A stretch of DNA of 64,000 nt from Psychroflexus curvus (GTDB lineage Bacteria > Bacteroidota > Bacteroidia > Flavobacteriales > Flavobacteriaceae). The stretch's first letter is position 1, and every line of letters starts with the position of its first letter. The notes under the pieces are model-generated. The model worked only from the letters and a program-made list of their open reading frames with translations, had not been told where the DNA came from and ran no database searches. Position numbers and translations under genes: made by a program. The DNA is taken from the NCBI RefSeq assembly GCF_020164585.1, contig NZ_JAIQZF010000003.1:186001-250000 (forward strand). The letters run 5' to 3'. Positions 38,277 through 47,276 of this stretch are shown piece after piece.

Positions 38277-39164
38277 ATGGCACACAACCACGATCATTCT
38301 CAGGGAACTGGTAACTTGAAAGTTGCTTTTTTTCTGAATCTCGGATTTACCATTATTGAGATAATTGGAGGACTTTATACCAATAGTTTAGCCATTTTAT
38401 CTGATGCCTTGCACGACTTGGGAGATAGTTTGAGTTTAGGGCTTTCGTGGTATTTTCAAAACCTCTCCAATAAAGGACGTACCCGAAATTATTCCTACGG
38501 TTATAAGCGATTTTCTCTATTGGGAGCGATTATCAATGCGGTAGTGCTTGCAGTTGGTTCTACATTTATTCTGACTCATGCGGTCCCGCAACTTTTCAAT
38601 CCAGAAAAAACAAATGCTGAAGGCATGTTTTACTTAGCTATTCTTGGGGTAATTGTGAATGGCGCAGCAGTTTTAAAATTGAGAAAGGGTGAATCCATGA
38701 ACGAAAAAGTGGTGTCTTTACATCTGCTAGAAGATGTACTTGGCTGGGCTGCGGTTTTAGTTGGAAGTATACTCATGATGTACTTTGATGCGCCCTTTGT
38801 CGATCCGCTTTTGTCTGTATTGATATCACTTTATGTGATTTACAACGTCTATAAAAACCTGAAGAAAAGCATGTTGGTGATTTTGCAGGCAACACCTTCC
38901 GAGATTTCATTGGAAGAGATTAAAAACCAGCTTTTAGACATTACTGAAATTATAGAAATTCATGATCTCCACGTCTGGTCTTTAGACGGAAACTATAATG
39001 TGATGTCGGTTCATGTGCGGTTAGAACAGGATTATAAACTTTCAGAATTGTCAGATTTAAAAGGAAAAATGCGATCCAGGCTCCACGATAAATCTATTGA
39101 ACATGTCACGATTGAAATAGAAGGGAAAGAGGAAGACTGCAGTTATGGGAAGTCAAAAATTTAA
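38277..39164 (+). CDS. Cation diffusion facilitator (CzcD/ZitB-like)
   Basis: A six-TM zinc-type CDF exporter of 295 aa. It starts with a His-rich MAHNHDHSQG segment. The metal site is present as HDLGD in TM2 (about 42-46) and H-x3-D in TM5 (HLLED, about 149-153). A C-terminal cytoplasmic domain (about 200-280; IIEIHDLHVWSLDG) is typical of CzcD/ZitB. It is directly downstream of the HMA-like CDF gene, so two CDF polypeptides are made together and could form a heteromer (inference). Confidence 0.92.
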   Translation: MAHNHDHSQGTGNLKVAFFLNLGFTIIEIIGGLYTNSLAILSDALHDLGDSLSLGLSWYFQNLSNKGRTRNYSYGYKRFSLLGAIINAVVLAVGSTFILTHAVPQLFNPEKTNAEGMFYLAILGVIVNGAAVLKLRKGESMNEKVVSLHLLEDVLGWAAVLVGSILMMYFDAPFVDPLLSVLISLYVIYNVYKNLKKSMLVILQATPSEISLEEIKNQLLDITEIIEIHDLHVWSLDGNYNVMSVHVRLEQDYKLSELSDLKGKMRSRLHDKSIEHVTIEIEGKEEDCSYGKSKI

Positions 39165-39254
39165 TTAGGGTCTAATTTTTTAAACTTCTTAATTCACTTC
39201 ATTTGCCTGGATTTTTTTCTAATTTTACTTCAACAAAAGTCAAAACATAAAAGC

Positions 39255-39896
39255 TTGGAAGACAGTTACAGACAGCAGGGGAAACGTAAATTATTAGTCG
39301 AATTGATTCGGGAAAAAGGCATTAAAGATGAAAAAGTTCTCAAGGCCATGAATGCTATTCCCAGGCATTTATTTATGGACAGTAGTTTTGAAGACCATGC
39401 TTATCAAGACAAAGCATTTCCTATTGCTGCAGGACAAACGATATCTCAGCCTTTTACCGTTGCTTATCAAACGGAACTTCTTCAGGTTAAACCTGGAGAT
39501 TTGGTTTTGGAAGTAGGAACGGGTAGTGGTTACCAGGCGGCTGTTTTATGCGAACTAGGAGCCAAAGTCTATACCATAGAACGTCAGCAAAAACTCTACA
39601 AAAAAACTAAAAACTTTCTTCAGCAATTGGGTTATAGACCCAAATTTATGAGTTTTGGAGACGGTTACAAAGGTCTGCCAGATTATGCTCCTTTCGATAA
39701 AATCATCGTGACCGCTGGAGCCCCCTTTATTCCAAAACCGCTGTTGTCCCAACTGAAAGTCGGAGGCAGACTAGTTATTCCTGTAGGCGAGGATCCACAG
39801 ATCATGACTTTACTCAAGCGAACTTCGCTTACAAAATTTCAGAAAGAAACCTTTGGAGAATTTAGGTTTGTGCCACTTTTGGAAGATAAAAACTAA
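39255..39896 (+). CDS. pcm: Protein-L-isoaspartate O-methyltransferase
   Basis: Repairs isoaspartyl residues in aged proteins. Motifs are MNAIPRHLFMD (about 31-41), the PIMT-specific AGQTISQPFTVAYQTELL (about 57-74), VLEVGTGSGYQAAVL (about 82-96, SAM loop) and the C-terminal GGRLVIPVG. The length of 213 aa is typical. It begins with TTG at 39255 (MEDSYRQQGKRKLLVELI). It is convergent with the large DUF5686 gene. Confidence 0.93.
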   Translation: MEDSYRQQGKRKLLVELIREKGIKDEKVLKAMNAIPRHLFMDSSFEDHAYQDKAFPIAAGQTISQPFTVAYQTELLQVKPGDLVLEVGTGSGYQAAVLCELGAKVYTIERQQKLYKKTKNFLQQLGYRPKFMSFGDGYKGLPDYAPFDKIIVTAGAPFIPKPLLSQLKVGGRLVIPVGEDPQIMTLLKRTSLTKFQKETFGEFRFVPLLEDKN

Positions 39897-39902
39897 TAAA
39901 TT

Positions 39903-42377
39903 TTAGAACTGATCCAGTAATTTAATTCCGAAGATGACGGCGCCACTTTGCCAGCCATTCTGGTAAGGCTTCACGTAATCGAGTCTAAAGAATCTGAACT
40001 CTCCAAAACCTACATTATCTAAACCAACTGAGAATTCAGAATAAGGCTTATTGGCGTCCGTAAACAAACTTTTGCCACCTATCACCATACTGAAATTCAG
40101 TTGATTTATTAACGGAACCTTATTCAGAAGATAGCCTTTAAAGTTGTGTTCAGCATGAACATCTGCATAATTTGAATTGGTGGAGAGTTTGTAATACGGC
40201 AGAAGATTAAACTGGTTTAGGTAGTTGTCTTTAGTGCCTATTCTGGTTTGATTTCCATTAAAATGTTTGTAATCCAAAAATGAAATATGTTTAGCATTGA
40301 AAAACAAGCCGGCATTTAAGCTATAAGCTAATTCGCCAAACCTGGATAGTGTTTTAGTTTGTGTAAGTCTGGCTTTTATCAAATCGTAATTGAAGTTATT
40401 AACGTTTGAGGCAAAACCCTTTTCGTATAAAAAAGTCAAGACTGGAAATCTGTCACTATAGGTGTTATATTTTCCATTGGGAGTAAGGACATATTCCTGA
40501 TCAAAATTGAGTTGTCCACCAAGTCTTAATTTTCCGATATTATGCGAAGGAAATAGCAGGGAACCAAAAGCCTGTGGGGCTAATGGATTGTTGGATGTAA
40601 ATCCTCCATTTTTATTGCTGATGATGGGTGAATTTGTGGAATTCGTCAAGGCTTGCCTTCTTTCAAAACCTAAAGCTGCACTCATTCTCAATCCGTTGAA
40701 AACTTCTTGACTATAAGTGACTTCCCCAAATGTTTTCTCATAGAGTTTTAAGTAATTTCTTTCAAAAAATATCGAAGCTATCGAGGATAAGCGTTCATTG
40801 ATAGGGTTTGTAGAATTGATTTCTTCTAATTTGGTTCCTCCAGAAAAGCTGACTATGGGTTTGGAAAAATTATTAAATTTTTTAGTTAACTTTCCGTAAA
40901 CTCTGAGTTTTTCTTCAGAAAATCCATAATCAAAGAAAGATCGGAGTTCCCAGAATTTCCGGTAAGTTCCTGCGGTATCTTTTTGTCTGAAATACACCTC
41001 AGACTTAATGTTGAAGCCTTGAACTGTGTTGTAATTGACATCGGTAAGCCCTGTAAATCCAGCTTCTCTATGAGTGGTTGAATTTTGCCAGGAATAGCCG
41101 AATATAGGATCCGTAAGACTGAATTTATTTTTAGCCGTGTCTATAGAATCTTTGTAAGGCTGAGAATTTTTGAGCGTTTGAAGGCTATCTTTGAACGTGT
41201 AATCTTTTAGCTCCAAACTTGTTAAAGGTACAGGTCTGTTTTTCTCCCAAAACAAGCTGTCTTTTGTGTTGGCTTCTTTATCGAAAACAATAATGGCATT
41301 GTTGAAATCTTTGTTGGTCAGTTTAGGGTTGAAGTCATAGTTTTGATAAGAAGCTACAAAATCTCCATTTCCAGAAATCCCAAATATTCCCCAGCTGAAG
41401 GAAATATTCTGAGAGATCAAAGCCCAAAATTCATTCTCTTTGCTGTATTTAAAGGTTTGATTGATGTGGATTTCGTCCAGCACTTCAAGTTGTAAGGATT
41501 TCCCTGTCGTTTTTAATTCGATACCGTAAATTTCCCAGGTGTCTTCCAGAATATAGATGTGTCCACTAAACACAATATCATTGGGGCGTTTAGGGATTAC
41601 TTTTATTTTATTGACAAGAAAGTTATCGCTGTCATAAAACGTTCCAATTAACTCATAATCGTAATAGGTCATGGCAAAATTGGCGATAGGGGATACCAGA
41701 TTATTTCCTAGATCAATGGTGTTTTCATAAAATGAAAAATTGAAATCTTCAGCAGAATTAAAACTAAATCCTCTGTCGTTTCCACTTACTTTGGAAGCGA
41801 TGATGCGCTCTTTAAATTGATTGGGAGCTTTGTAAGCAATTTTAGAAACGGTTTCACTTAGATAAACCACACCACTTCTGGTAGAATCCAGGCCACCACC
41901 AAGATCGCCCACTTCCTGGCCTAGTATTTTCTCTGGTGCATTTTTGATTTCCCAAATTCCTTTGGAATAAAATTCAGCTTTAAATTCTTTGATTTTTGCT
42001 AAATTCTCTTTCCGTTGAGCAATGGCATTCCTGATGATGGCATAAGCAGGATCTTTGCTATGAGTGATGACCACATCGTCCAGGCTAGTCACTTTTTCTG
42101 CCAGTTGAATTTCCAGATAAGATTCATTTTCTCTAATGGTTCTGTTTACCGTTTCAAAGCCGAGAAATTTAAAAATTAAAACTTGTGCTTTGGAGGAATC
42201 CCTATCTATCTTGAATTCACCGTTAGCATTGGTTGTTGTTCCTGTGAAAGTGCCTTCCACATAAACATTTACATTTTGAAGAGGTCGGTTCTCAGTATCC
42301 GTCACTTTTCCAGTAATCTGAGACTGAACGATACTCGAAAATAATATAAATGAAAGGAGGACAAGTTGATGTTTCAT
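39903..42377 (-). CDS. DUF5686 outer-membrane protein with N-terminal carboxypeptidase-regulatory-like domain
   Basis: An 824-aa exported protein. Signal peptide 1-19, then a carboxypeptidase-regulatory-like domain (about 20-95; ITGKVTDTENRPLQNVNVYVEGT), then a long beta-rich DUF5686 region ending in a barrel-type C-terminal strand (AVIFGIKLLDQF). Architecturally similar to TonB-dependent receptors but without a plug domain. It lies 18 bp after smpB, so it is likely in its operon. The substrate is unknown. Confidence 0.88.
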   Translation of the reverse strand: MKHQLVLLSFILFSSIVQSQITGKVTDTENRPLQNVNVYVEGTFTGTTTNANGEFKIDRDSSKAQVLIFKFLGFETVNRTIRENESYLEIQLAEKVTSLDDVVITHSKDPAYAIIRNAIAQRKENLAKIKEFKAEFYSKGIWEIKNAPEKILGQEVGDLGGGLDSTRSGVVYLSETVSKIAYKAPNQFKERIIASKVSGNDRGFSFNSAEDFNFSFYENTIDLGNNLVSPIANFAMTYYDYELIGTFYDSDNFLVNKIKVIPKRPNDIVFSGHIYILEDTWEIYGIELKTTGKSLQLEVLDEIHINQTFKYSKENEFWALISQNISFSWGIFGISGNGDFVASYQNYDFNPKLTNKDFNNAIIVFDKEANTKDSLFWEKNRPVPLTSLELKDYTFKDSLQTLKNSQPYKDSIDTAKNKFSLTDPIFGYSWQNSTTHREAGFTGLTDVNYNTVQGFNIKSEVYFRQKDTAGTYRKFWELRSFFDYGFSEEKLRVYGKLTKKFNNFSKPIVSFSGGTKLEEINSTNPINERLSSIASIFFERNYLKLYEKTFGEVTYSQEVFNGLRMSAALGFERRQALTNSTNSPIISNKNGGFTSNNPLAPQAFGSLLFPSHNIGKLRLGGQLNFDQEYVLTPNGKYNTYSDRFPVLTFLYEKGFASNVNNFNYDLIKARLTQTKTLSRFGELAYSLNAGLFFNAKHISFLDYKHFNGNQTRIGTKDNYLNQFNLLPYYKLSTNSNYADVHAEHNFKGYLLNKVPLINQLNFSMVIGGKSLFTDANKPYSEFSVGLDNVGFGEFRFFRLDYVKPYQNGWQSGAVIFGIKLLDQF

Positions 42378-42395
42378 CTAGATGTGTAGCGAATA

Positions 42396-42860
42396 CTAGG
42401 TGTTATAAGTTTTATTGATTCGGTTCAGCTTTCTTTTCGTGTCTCTATCTTTTATGGTTTCACGTTTATCATGAAGTTTTTTACCCTTACACAAAGCAAT
42501 TTGTAATTTGGCAAAACCTCTGTCATTGAGAAATAATCTTAGCGGAATGATAGTTAAACCAGTGTTCTTGACTTCTTTATAAAGTTTTTTAAGCTCTTGT
42601 TTATTCAGTAAAAGCTTTCTGGCATTTTTGGGTTTATGGTTGAAGTGAGTGGCGTGAGAATATTCCTGAACGTCCATATTTATCACAAACAACTCGCCTT
42701 TATCATTAAACTCACAAAAACTTTCAGCTATGTTAGCTTTGCCTTCACGAATGGATTTGATTTCGGTGCCGGCTAATACAATTCCTGCTGTATATTTGTC
42801 CAGAATTTCATATTGAAATCTAGCTTTCTTATTCTTTATGTTGACTTTATTTTTTACCAT
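42396..42860 (-). CDS. smpB: SsrA (tmRNA)-binding protein SmpB
   Basis: Delivers tmRNA to stalled ribosomes for trans-translation. A 154-aa OB-fold protein with the family motifs NKKARFQYEI, GIVLAGTEIKSIREGKANI (about 29-47) and the basic C-terminal tail KGKKLHDKRETIKDRDTKRK. The tmRNA gene itself is not in the window. A good -7 box lies upstream, and DUF5686 follows by 18 bp. Confidence 0.96.
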   Translation of the reverse strand: MVKNKVNIKNKKARFQYEILDKYTAGIVLAGTEIKSIREGKANIAESFCEFNDKGELFVINMDVQEYSHATHFNHKPKNARKLLLNKQELKKLYKEVKNTGLTIIPLRLFLNDRGFAKLQIALCKGKKLHDKRETIKDRDTKRKLNRINKTYNT

Positions 42861-42880
42861 AGAATTTTGAGTAATTCGTT

Positions 42881-42888
42881 CAAAAATA
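42881..42888 (-). promoter_or_regulatory. -7 box for smpB
   Basis: On the minus strand TATTTTTG matches TAnnTTTG and lies 20 bp upstream of the smpB ATG. Confidence 0.45.
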
Positions 42889-42945
42889 AGACTTTTGAAA
42901 GGATAGAGATGAGCAACGACTAATGTTTATATTTAAATTAATAGT

Positions 42946-43695
42946 ATGATAAAATATTTTTTAGGCCTTTTAATGATTGCTTTAGTAAGCTGTCAAAATT
43001 CTGAAAAGAAATTATCTTCAGAAGAAATTGTAGATAAGGCTATTGCATATTCAGGGAAATCTAAGTTAAATAACACTATTCTTAAGTTTGATTTTAGAAA
43101 ATATCATTACAAAGCAACACCCACTTGTGATGGTTTTAAGTTTGAAAGAATATCAAAAAGCAAACCCATCAGAGATGTTTTAGTGAACGACGAACTGACC
43201 CGTTATTCAAACGACTCTATCGTGAAGTTAGCAGACTCTACCGCTTTTTCTTATTACGAATCTGTCAATTCAGTGCATTATTTCACTCAGCTCCCCGTCA
43301 GACTTAAAGACGAGGCCGTAAACTTATCCGACCTTGGTAAAGAAAAGATTCAGGACAAAACCTATCATAAAATTGAAGTTAAATTTTCTGAAAATGGTGG
43401 AGGCGTGGATTTTGAAGATATTTATATCTATTGGTTTGATGTGGAAGATTTTTCTATGGACTACCTGGCGTATAGTTTTATAGTTAATGAAGGTGGTTTG
43501 CGTTTTAGAAAAGCCATCAACAGAAGAACGATAGAAGGAGTTGTCTTTCAGGATTATGAAAATTATAAACCAAGGATAAAATCTAAAGACCTTGAAGGTT
43601 TAGCTGAAATGTTTGAAAACAATGAACTCGAACTTTTATCTGTTATAGAAAATAAGAACATTGAATTAACTCCAGTTGAGCTTAATTGTAGGTGA
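42946..43695 (+). CDS. Hypothetical lipoprotein, DUF6503-like
   Basis: A 249-aa predicted lipoprotein (MIALVSC, lipid-acceptor C16). The rest is a soluble beta-rich domain with KFDFRKYHYKATPT, SENGGGVDFEDIYIYW and FRKAINRRTIEGVVFQDYE, the pattern of the Bacteroidota DUF6503 family, whose function is unknown. It converges with the histidine-phosphatase gene and their coding sequences overlap by 14 bp, which would constrain both 3' ends. Confidence 0.62.
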   Translation: MIKYFLGLLMIALVSCQNSEKKLSSEEIVDKAIAYSGKSKLNNTILKFDFRKYHYKATPTCDGFKFERISKSKPIRDVLVNDELTRYSNDSIVKLADSTAFSYYESVNSVHYFTQLPVRLKDEAVNLSDLGKEKIQDKTYHKIEVKFSENGGGVDFEDIYIYWFDVEDFSMDYLAYSFIVNEGGLRFRKAINRRTIEGVVFQDYENYKPRIKSKDLEGLAEMFENNELELLSVIENKNIELTPVELNCR

Positions 43696-44260
43696 AATCT
43701 TCAGGCACTTTTTTAGTGATCATCGAGTCTTTAACAGTTAGGTCTTTTTCAACTTCAACTTTGAAAAAGACATCGTAGTTACTTTCGTCTATATCCTGAT
43801 ATTTCTTTTCTGAAAGAATTTCATTGACAAATCCAGGATTGGTGTTGCTATGCCCCACCACCAAAACATTTTTGCCATAAGTCTCCTGCCAGAATTCTTT
43901 AGTGAATAAGCTGTCTTTTTTGGCTTCGTAAGTTTGGATAGTTCCTTTGAATTCGTGAACGATAGGAATGAGTGTTTGTATAGTTCTGCTATAATCTGTA
44001 GAATAAAATAAGTCTAAACCTTTATCGGCAAAATATGCCGCCATATAATTAGCTCTTCGAATTCCCTCCTCAGTGAGTTGTGGGTCTTCATCCTTAGGAT
44101 TGGTGGTATCCTTTTCAGCATGCCTTATAAAATAATAGATTGTGTTTTGAGGTTCTTTTCCCTCAGGACTATCGTAAGGAAAAGAAGATGTATTGGATTT
44201 GTTGCAGGAAAGCATTAAAAGTGAAATTAAAATAAGGGTTAGTAAATAATTGCTCTTCAT
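43682..44260 (-). CDS. Histidine-phosphatase superfamily lipoprotein
   Basis: A 192-aa lipoprotein (LLMLSC, C19) of the phosphoglycerate-mutase/SixA-like branch. The phosphohistidine loop YFIRHAEKD holds the RHxE motif (about 48), and a second catalytic His lies in VLVVGHSNTNP. It lies on the outer side of a membrane, so it is an extracytoplasmic phosphatase. It starts directly at the stop of the phytase-like gene (0-bp gap), so the two form an operon. The substrate is not known. Confidence 0.8.
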   Translation of the reverse strand: MKSNYLLTLILISLLMLSCNKSNTSSFPYDSPEGKEPQNTIYYFIRHAEKDTTNPKDEDPQLTEEGIRRANYMAAYFADKGLDLFYSTDYSRTIQTLIPIVHEFKGTIQTYEAKKDSLFTKEFWQETYGKNVLVVGHSNTNPGFVNEILSEKKYQDIDESNYDVFFKVEVEKDLTVKDSMITKKVPEDFTYN

Positions 44261-45373
44261 TTAATTGGATTTTAATTCTAAGATAATAAACTGATTCAGT
44301 TGAGGTCCGAAACTATTGAAATTATCATCCGAAGCAATAATTAAAGACCTATTTCCATTGGGCAGCATAGGGCCAAAACATAAGCCTTCAAGATTGTCTA
44401 CTATCCTATCTGTTGTTTTCTTTTTAACTTTTTTAAAATCAAAAAGAAGACTTTTTTCAGCGTAACTTATGTTTTCTGAAGTGTCTTCAAGTTGCACAAT
44501 GTCTTTGATGTCTGTAGCTTTACTTACATCTACCAAAAATAGTTTTACTCTGTTACCCCGACTTTTATGTCCTGCTGAATAGGCTCTTTCCAAAACTAGA
44601 AATTTGTCTTTTTCCAGTTGTAAAATTTCAGTTAAGCCGTTGATGGCAAAAGGCAGGAGAGGAATTTTTATTATTCTATCCAGATCCATCGCATATTGCC
44701 GGGTAATCTGATTTTGCCTTCTATCATAATGACTTATTCGAATGGGAGAATTGGTGTTGAAAAGTTTTGGAGTTTTGCCATCATTTTCCAGAGGAAGCTC
44801 GTTGGCAAACCAAAATCCATTTGAATTTAAATCCATGGAGAGTCCTTCAAAAACACCATTATGTCTGGGTTGGTTGTTTCCTTTTGGCAGGAAATAATCG
44901 GGTAGTGGATAACTAGCGAGGAACTCAGCCTTTCTATTGATTTTAAAAATTCTTGGCGCTAGGTCTTTATTGATGTTGCCTTCAGTAGAAATCAGATAGT
45001 CTTTACCGTCAAATCGAATTGACTCCATATCCAAAGCATTTTCTTGATAAAAAGCATCGGTTTTTAATTTTGTTACAGAGGTGAAAACAAGGGTATCCAG
45101 CTTGAAGTCATCGAGAATAAATTCAGCAGAAAAAAGCAAAGGATTAGAAGGAGAGTCATTGATCATGATGAGTTCTCCATTTTTGAAATCTATACCTGAA
45201 ATTCCACCAAAGGTTTCATTTTGAAAATTAAAACCAGCGGGGAGTGTGCGCTCGTCAAGAAACTGAATCTCATAAGATGGATTCTTTGGCATTTTTGTGG
45301 TGCTGCATCCAAGCAGCAAGATGATAACAAAACTCAACTTTAAAAATTGAGTTAAATAGCAGCGTGTTAACAT
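44261..45373 (-). CDS. Phytase-like esterase-family lipoprotein
   Basis: A 370-aa protein with a signal peptide ending in LLLGC (lipid-acceptor C23). The body is the esterase-like/phytase-like beta-propeller type, with repeating blocks FGGISGIDFKNGELIMINDSP, ALDMESIRFDGKDYLISTEGN and LEGLCFGP. This family (PF13449-like) is broadly annotated without firm substrates. It is the first gene of an operon with the histidine-phosphatase lipoprotein. Confidence 0.78.
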   Translation of the reverse strand: MLTRCYLTQFLKLSFVIILLLGCSTTKMPKNPSYEIQFLDERTLPAGFNFQNETFGGISGIDFKNGELIMINDSPSNPLLFSAEFILDDFKLDTLVFTSVTKLKTDAFYQENALDMESIRFDGKDYLISTEGNINKDLAPRIFKINRKAEFLASYPLPDYFLPKGNNQPRHNGVFEGLSMDLNSNGFWFANELPLENDGKTPKLFNTNSPIRISHYDRRQNQITRQYAMDLDRIIKIPLLPFAINGLTEILQLEKDKFLVLERAYSAGHKSRGNRVKLFLVDVSKATDIKDIVQLEDTSENISYAEKSLLFDFKKVKKKTTDRIVDNLEGLCFGPMLPNGNRSLIIASDDNFNSFGPQLNQFIILELKSN

Positions 45374-45426
45374 AAAAAAAGGAATTGTATAGTATCTTAG
45401 AATAATTAATTTTAAAACTAAATATT

Positions 45427-45612
45427 ATGAACTTAGATCAATTAGAAGGAAAATTTAAAGAAGGTAAAGGAAAATTGAAGCAAAAATATGCTGAAATCAC
45501 TGATGACGATTTACAATATTCTGAAGGTAAATTCGAAGAGATGATAGGTAAGCTTCAAGCCAAAACGGGTAAGACCAAAGAAGAGCTAACAGATGAAATC
45601 AGTAAATTATAA
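45427..45612 (+). CDS. CsbD family small stress-related protein
   Basis: A 61-aa CsbD-like protein with the core MNLDQLEGKFKEGKGKLKQKYAEI and the typical EGKFEEMIGKLQAKTGK repeat half. CsbD proteins are small, highly charged and often induced by stress in other bacteria; their biochemical role is unknown. It is monocistronic, between a divergent gene and a strong hairpin terminator. Confidence 0.88.
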   Translation: MNLDQLEGKFKEGKGKLKQKYAEITDDDLQYSEGKFEEMIGKLQAKTGKTKEELTDEISKL

Positions 45613-45630
45613 CTGACTCTCATTTATATT

Positions 45631-45668
45631 AAAAAAGCCCCGCTGCATTTTAGCAACGGGGCTTTTTT
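45631..45668. terminator. Bidirectional terminator between csbD and the PPIase gene
   Basis: AAAAAAGCCCCG and CGGGGCTTTTTT form a strong 12-bp stem with A and T runs on both sides. It lies 19 bp after the csbD stop and just before the 3' end of the convergent peptidyl-prolyl isomerase gene. Confidence 0.92.
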
Positions 45669-45672
45669 GTGT

Positions 45673-46731
45673 TTACTTCTTCTCTATACTTATTAACTCT
45701 ACGTCAAATTTCAGAATTGAATTAGCTGGAATAGGTCCAACTTGTCTGGGGCCATAAGCCAATTCTGAAGGAATGACAAGCTCAGCTTTTTCTCCGGTTT
45801 TCAACAGCATAATCCCTTCATCCCAACCTGGGATAACTCTGCCAGTTCCTACTGCAAATTCGATAGGTTGATTCCTTTCTATGGAAGAGTCGAATTTGGT
45901 TCCGTCTAGAAGGTACCCTGAATAATGTACCTTTACTTTATCACCAGCGGCAGGAGATGTCCCTGTAGGGTTTTCTGTTGTGATGTTGTAACGCAGACCG
46001 CTATTTGTCGATTCAAATCCTTCACTGGCTTCTTTTAGTCTTTTCTCTCTTAGAGCCTGAGCTTCTGCTTCTGCTTCTTCAGCTTTTTTTACACCTTCTT
46101 TAAAAGCCATAACAGCATCAAAATCTTTTGCATCACTGCCTTTTCTTAGAATATTGACTGTTTCAATGACCACATCTTCAACTGGTCTGTCTCCAGGTTT
46201 TTTGGTTTGTACTTTTCCAATGCTGTCAACAACAGCTTCTCCAACTACCAGTTTTCCAAAGACGGTATGCTTTCCATCCAAATGTGGTGTGGGTGCAAGG
46301 GTGATGAAAAATTGACTACCATTTGTATTTGGTCCTGCATTGGCCATGGAGAGAACTCCTTTTTCATGTCCCAATTTAGGTGTAACTTCATCTGCAAATT
46401 TATATCCAGGACCTCCTTGACCTGTTCCATCAGGATCTCCACCCTGTATCATGAAACCATCTATAACTCTATGAAAAATGATACTATCGTAAAATTTTTC
46501 ATTTTGATATTTTTCGTCAACCTCAGGATGATTGCCTTCGGCTAGAGCTACAAAGTTGCCAACAGTCATAGGTACTTCCTTGTAATAGAGTTCAGTTACA
46601 AAATCTCCTTCCGAAGTTTCAAATTCAGCATAAAGACCGTCTTCTAAGTCTGGATATTGAGAGGAACAACTGAAGATAAGTAGTCCAGTTAAAGCAATAA
46701 AAGATAATTTAAGTGTTTTCATTTTGTTCAT
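45673..46731 (-). CDS. Bifunctional peptidyl-prolyl isomerase lipoprotein (cyclophilin-FKBP fusion)
   Basis: A 352-aa predicted lipoprotein (FSCSS). The first half (about 30-195) is a cyclophilin domain ([38 protein letters not shown]). A Glu/Ala-rich linker (about 205-235) follows, then an FKBP domain at about 245-352 ([40 protein letters not shown]). It accelerates prolyl isomerisation in the envelope. It lies 2 bp after gldI and probably serves the same folding pathway. Confidence 0.9.
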   Translation of the reverse strand: MNKMKTLKLSFIALTGLLIFSCSSQYPDLEDGLYAEFETSEGDFVTELYYKEVPMTVGNFVALAEGNHPEVDEKYQNEKFYDSIIFHRVIDGFMIQGGDPDGTGQGGPGYKFADEVTPKLGHEKGVLSMANAGPNTNGSQFFITLAPTPHLDGKHTVFGKLVVGEAVVDSIGKVQTKKPGDRPVEDVVIETVNILRKGSDAKDFDAVMAFKEGVKKAEEAEAEAQALREKRLKEASEGFESTNSGLRYNITTENPTGTSPAAGDKVKVHYSGYLLDGTKFDSSIERNQPIEFAVGTGRVIPGWDEGIMLLKTGEKAELVIPSELAYGPRQVGPIPANSILKFDVELISIEKK

Positions 46732-46733
46732 GT

Positions 46734-47276
46734 TTAATCGGTGTTAGATTTAATTTTATTTAATGTTACTGTTGATTTTAGGGCGACATGGGTTCCGATC
46801 TTATCGTTATCGCCATAATAACCATAAGCCTGATGAGAGGGAAAAAGAAAAGTAAGGGTTTCACCTTCCTTCATTAATTTTAGCCCCTGGCGCAAACCTG
46901 TAAAAATTTCTTCCTGATCAATGACGTAAGCTCTTTCGCCAATTTCCTTTCTGGAATAAATAGTGTCTCCCTGTAAGGTGAGCAGGTTATAATTAAACTC
47001 TACTTCATCACCAAAATGAGGTGTAAGCGTGTCCTTTTTGTTCTGATCATTATAATAGTACCAAAACCCATCAGCAGAAGTGATATAGGTGTTTGCTGAG
47101 TCTTTTTGAATAAGTTCCTGGATATAAGACTCTTCTTTTTTAACAATAGCCTTATTCATTTTTAAAGACTTATTTGTAAAACTCTTAGAAGCCCTACTTA
47201 CCGGCTTCCGAGGTTCAGGAGACTTGCATCCCTGGAATAAAAAAAGGCAAAAAACTAAGTAAACTACTATTTTCAT
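46734..47276 (-). CDS. gldI: Gliding-motility-associated FKBP-type PPIase lipoprotein GldI
   Basis: A 180-aa lipoprotein (LFLFQGC) with a C-terminal FKBP domain (about 85-178; [41 protein letters not shown]). In gliding flavobacteria GldI is required for motility and is linked to folding of the gliding/type IX secretion apparatus. The name follows from that family match and the conserved order with nrnA and ndk. It overlaps nrnA by ATGA upstream and a second PPIase lies 2 bp downstream. Confidence 0.82.
   Translation of the reverse strand: MKIVVYLVFCLFLFQGCKSPEPRKPVSRASKSFTNKSLKMNKAIVKKEESYIQELIQKDSANTYITSADGFWYYYNDQNKKDTLTPHFGDEVEFNYNLLTLQGDTIYSRKEIGERAYVIDQEEIFTGLRQGLKLMKEGETLTFLFPSHQAYGYYGDNDKIGTHVALKSTVTLNKIKSNTD

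Noticed and set aside
39165-39254. Terminator after the second CDF gene
   Set aside because: Only a 4-bp AATT arm pair followed by T residues; too weak to call.
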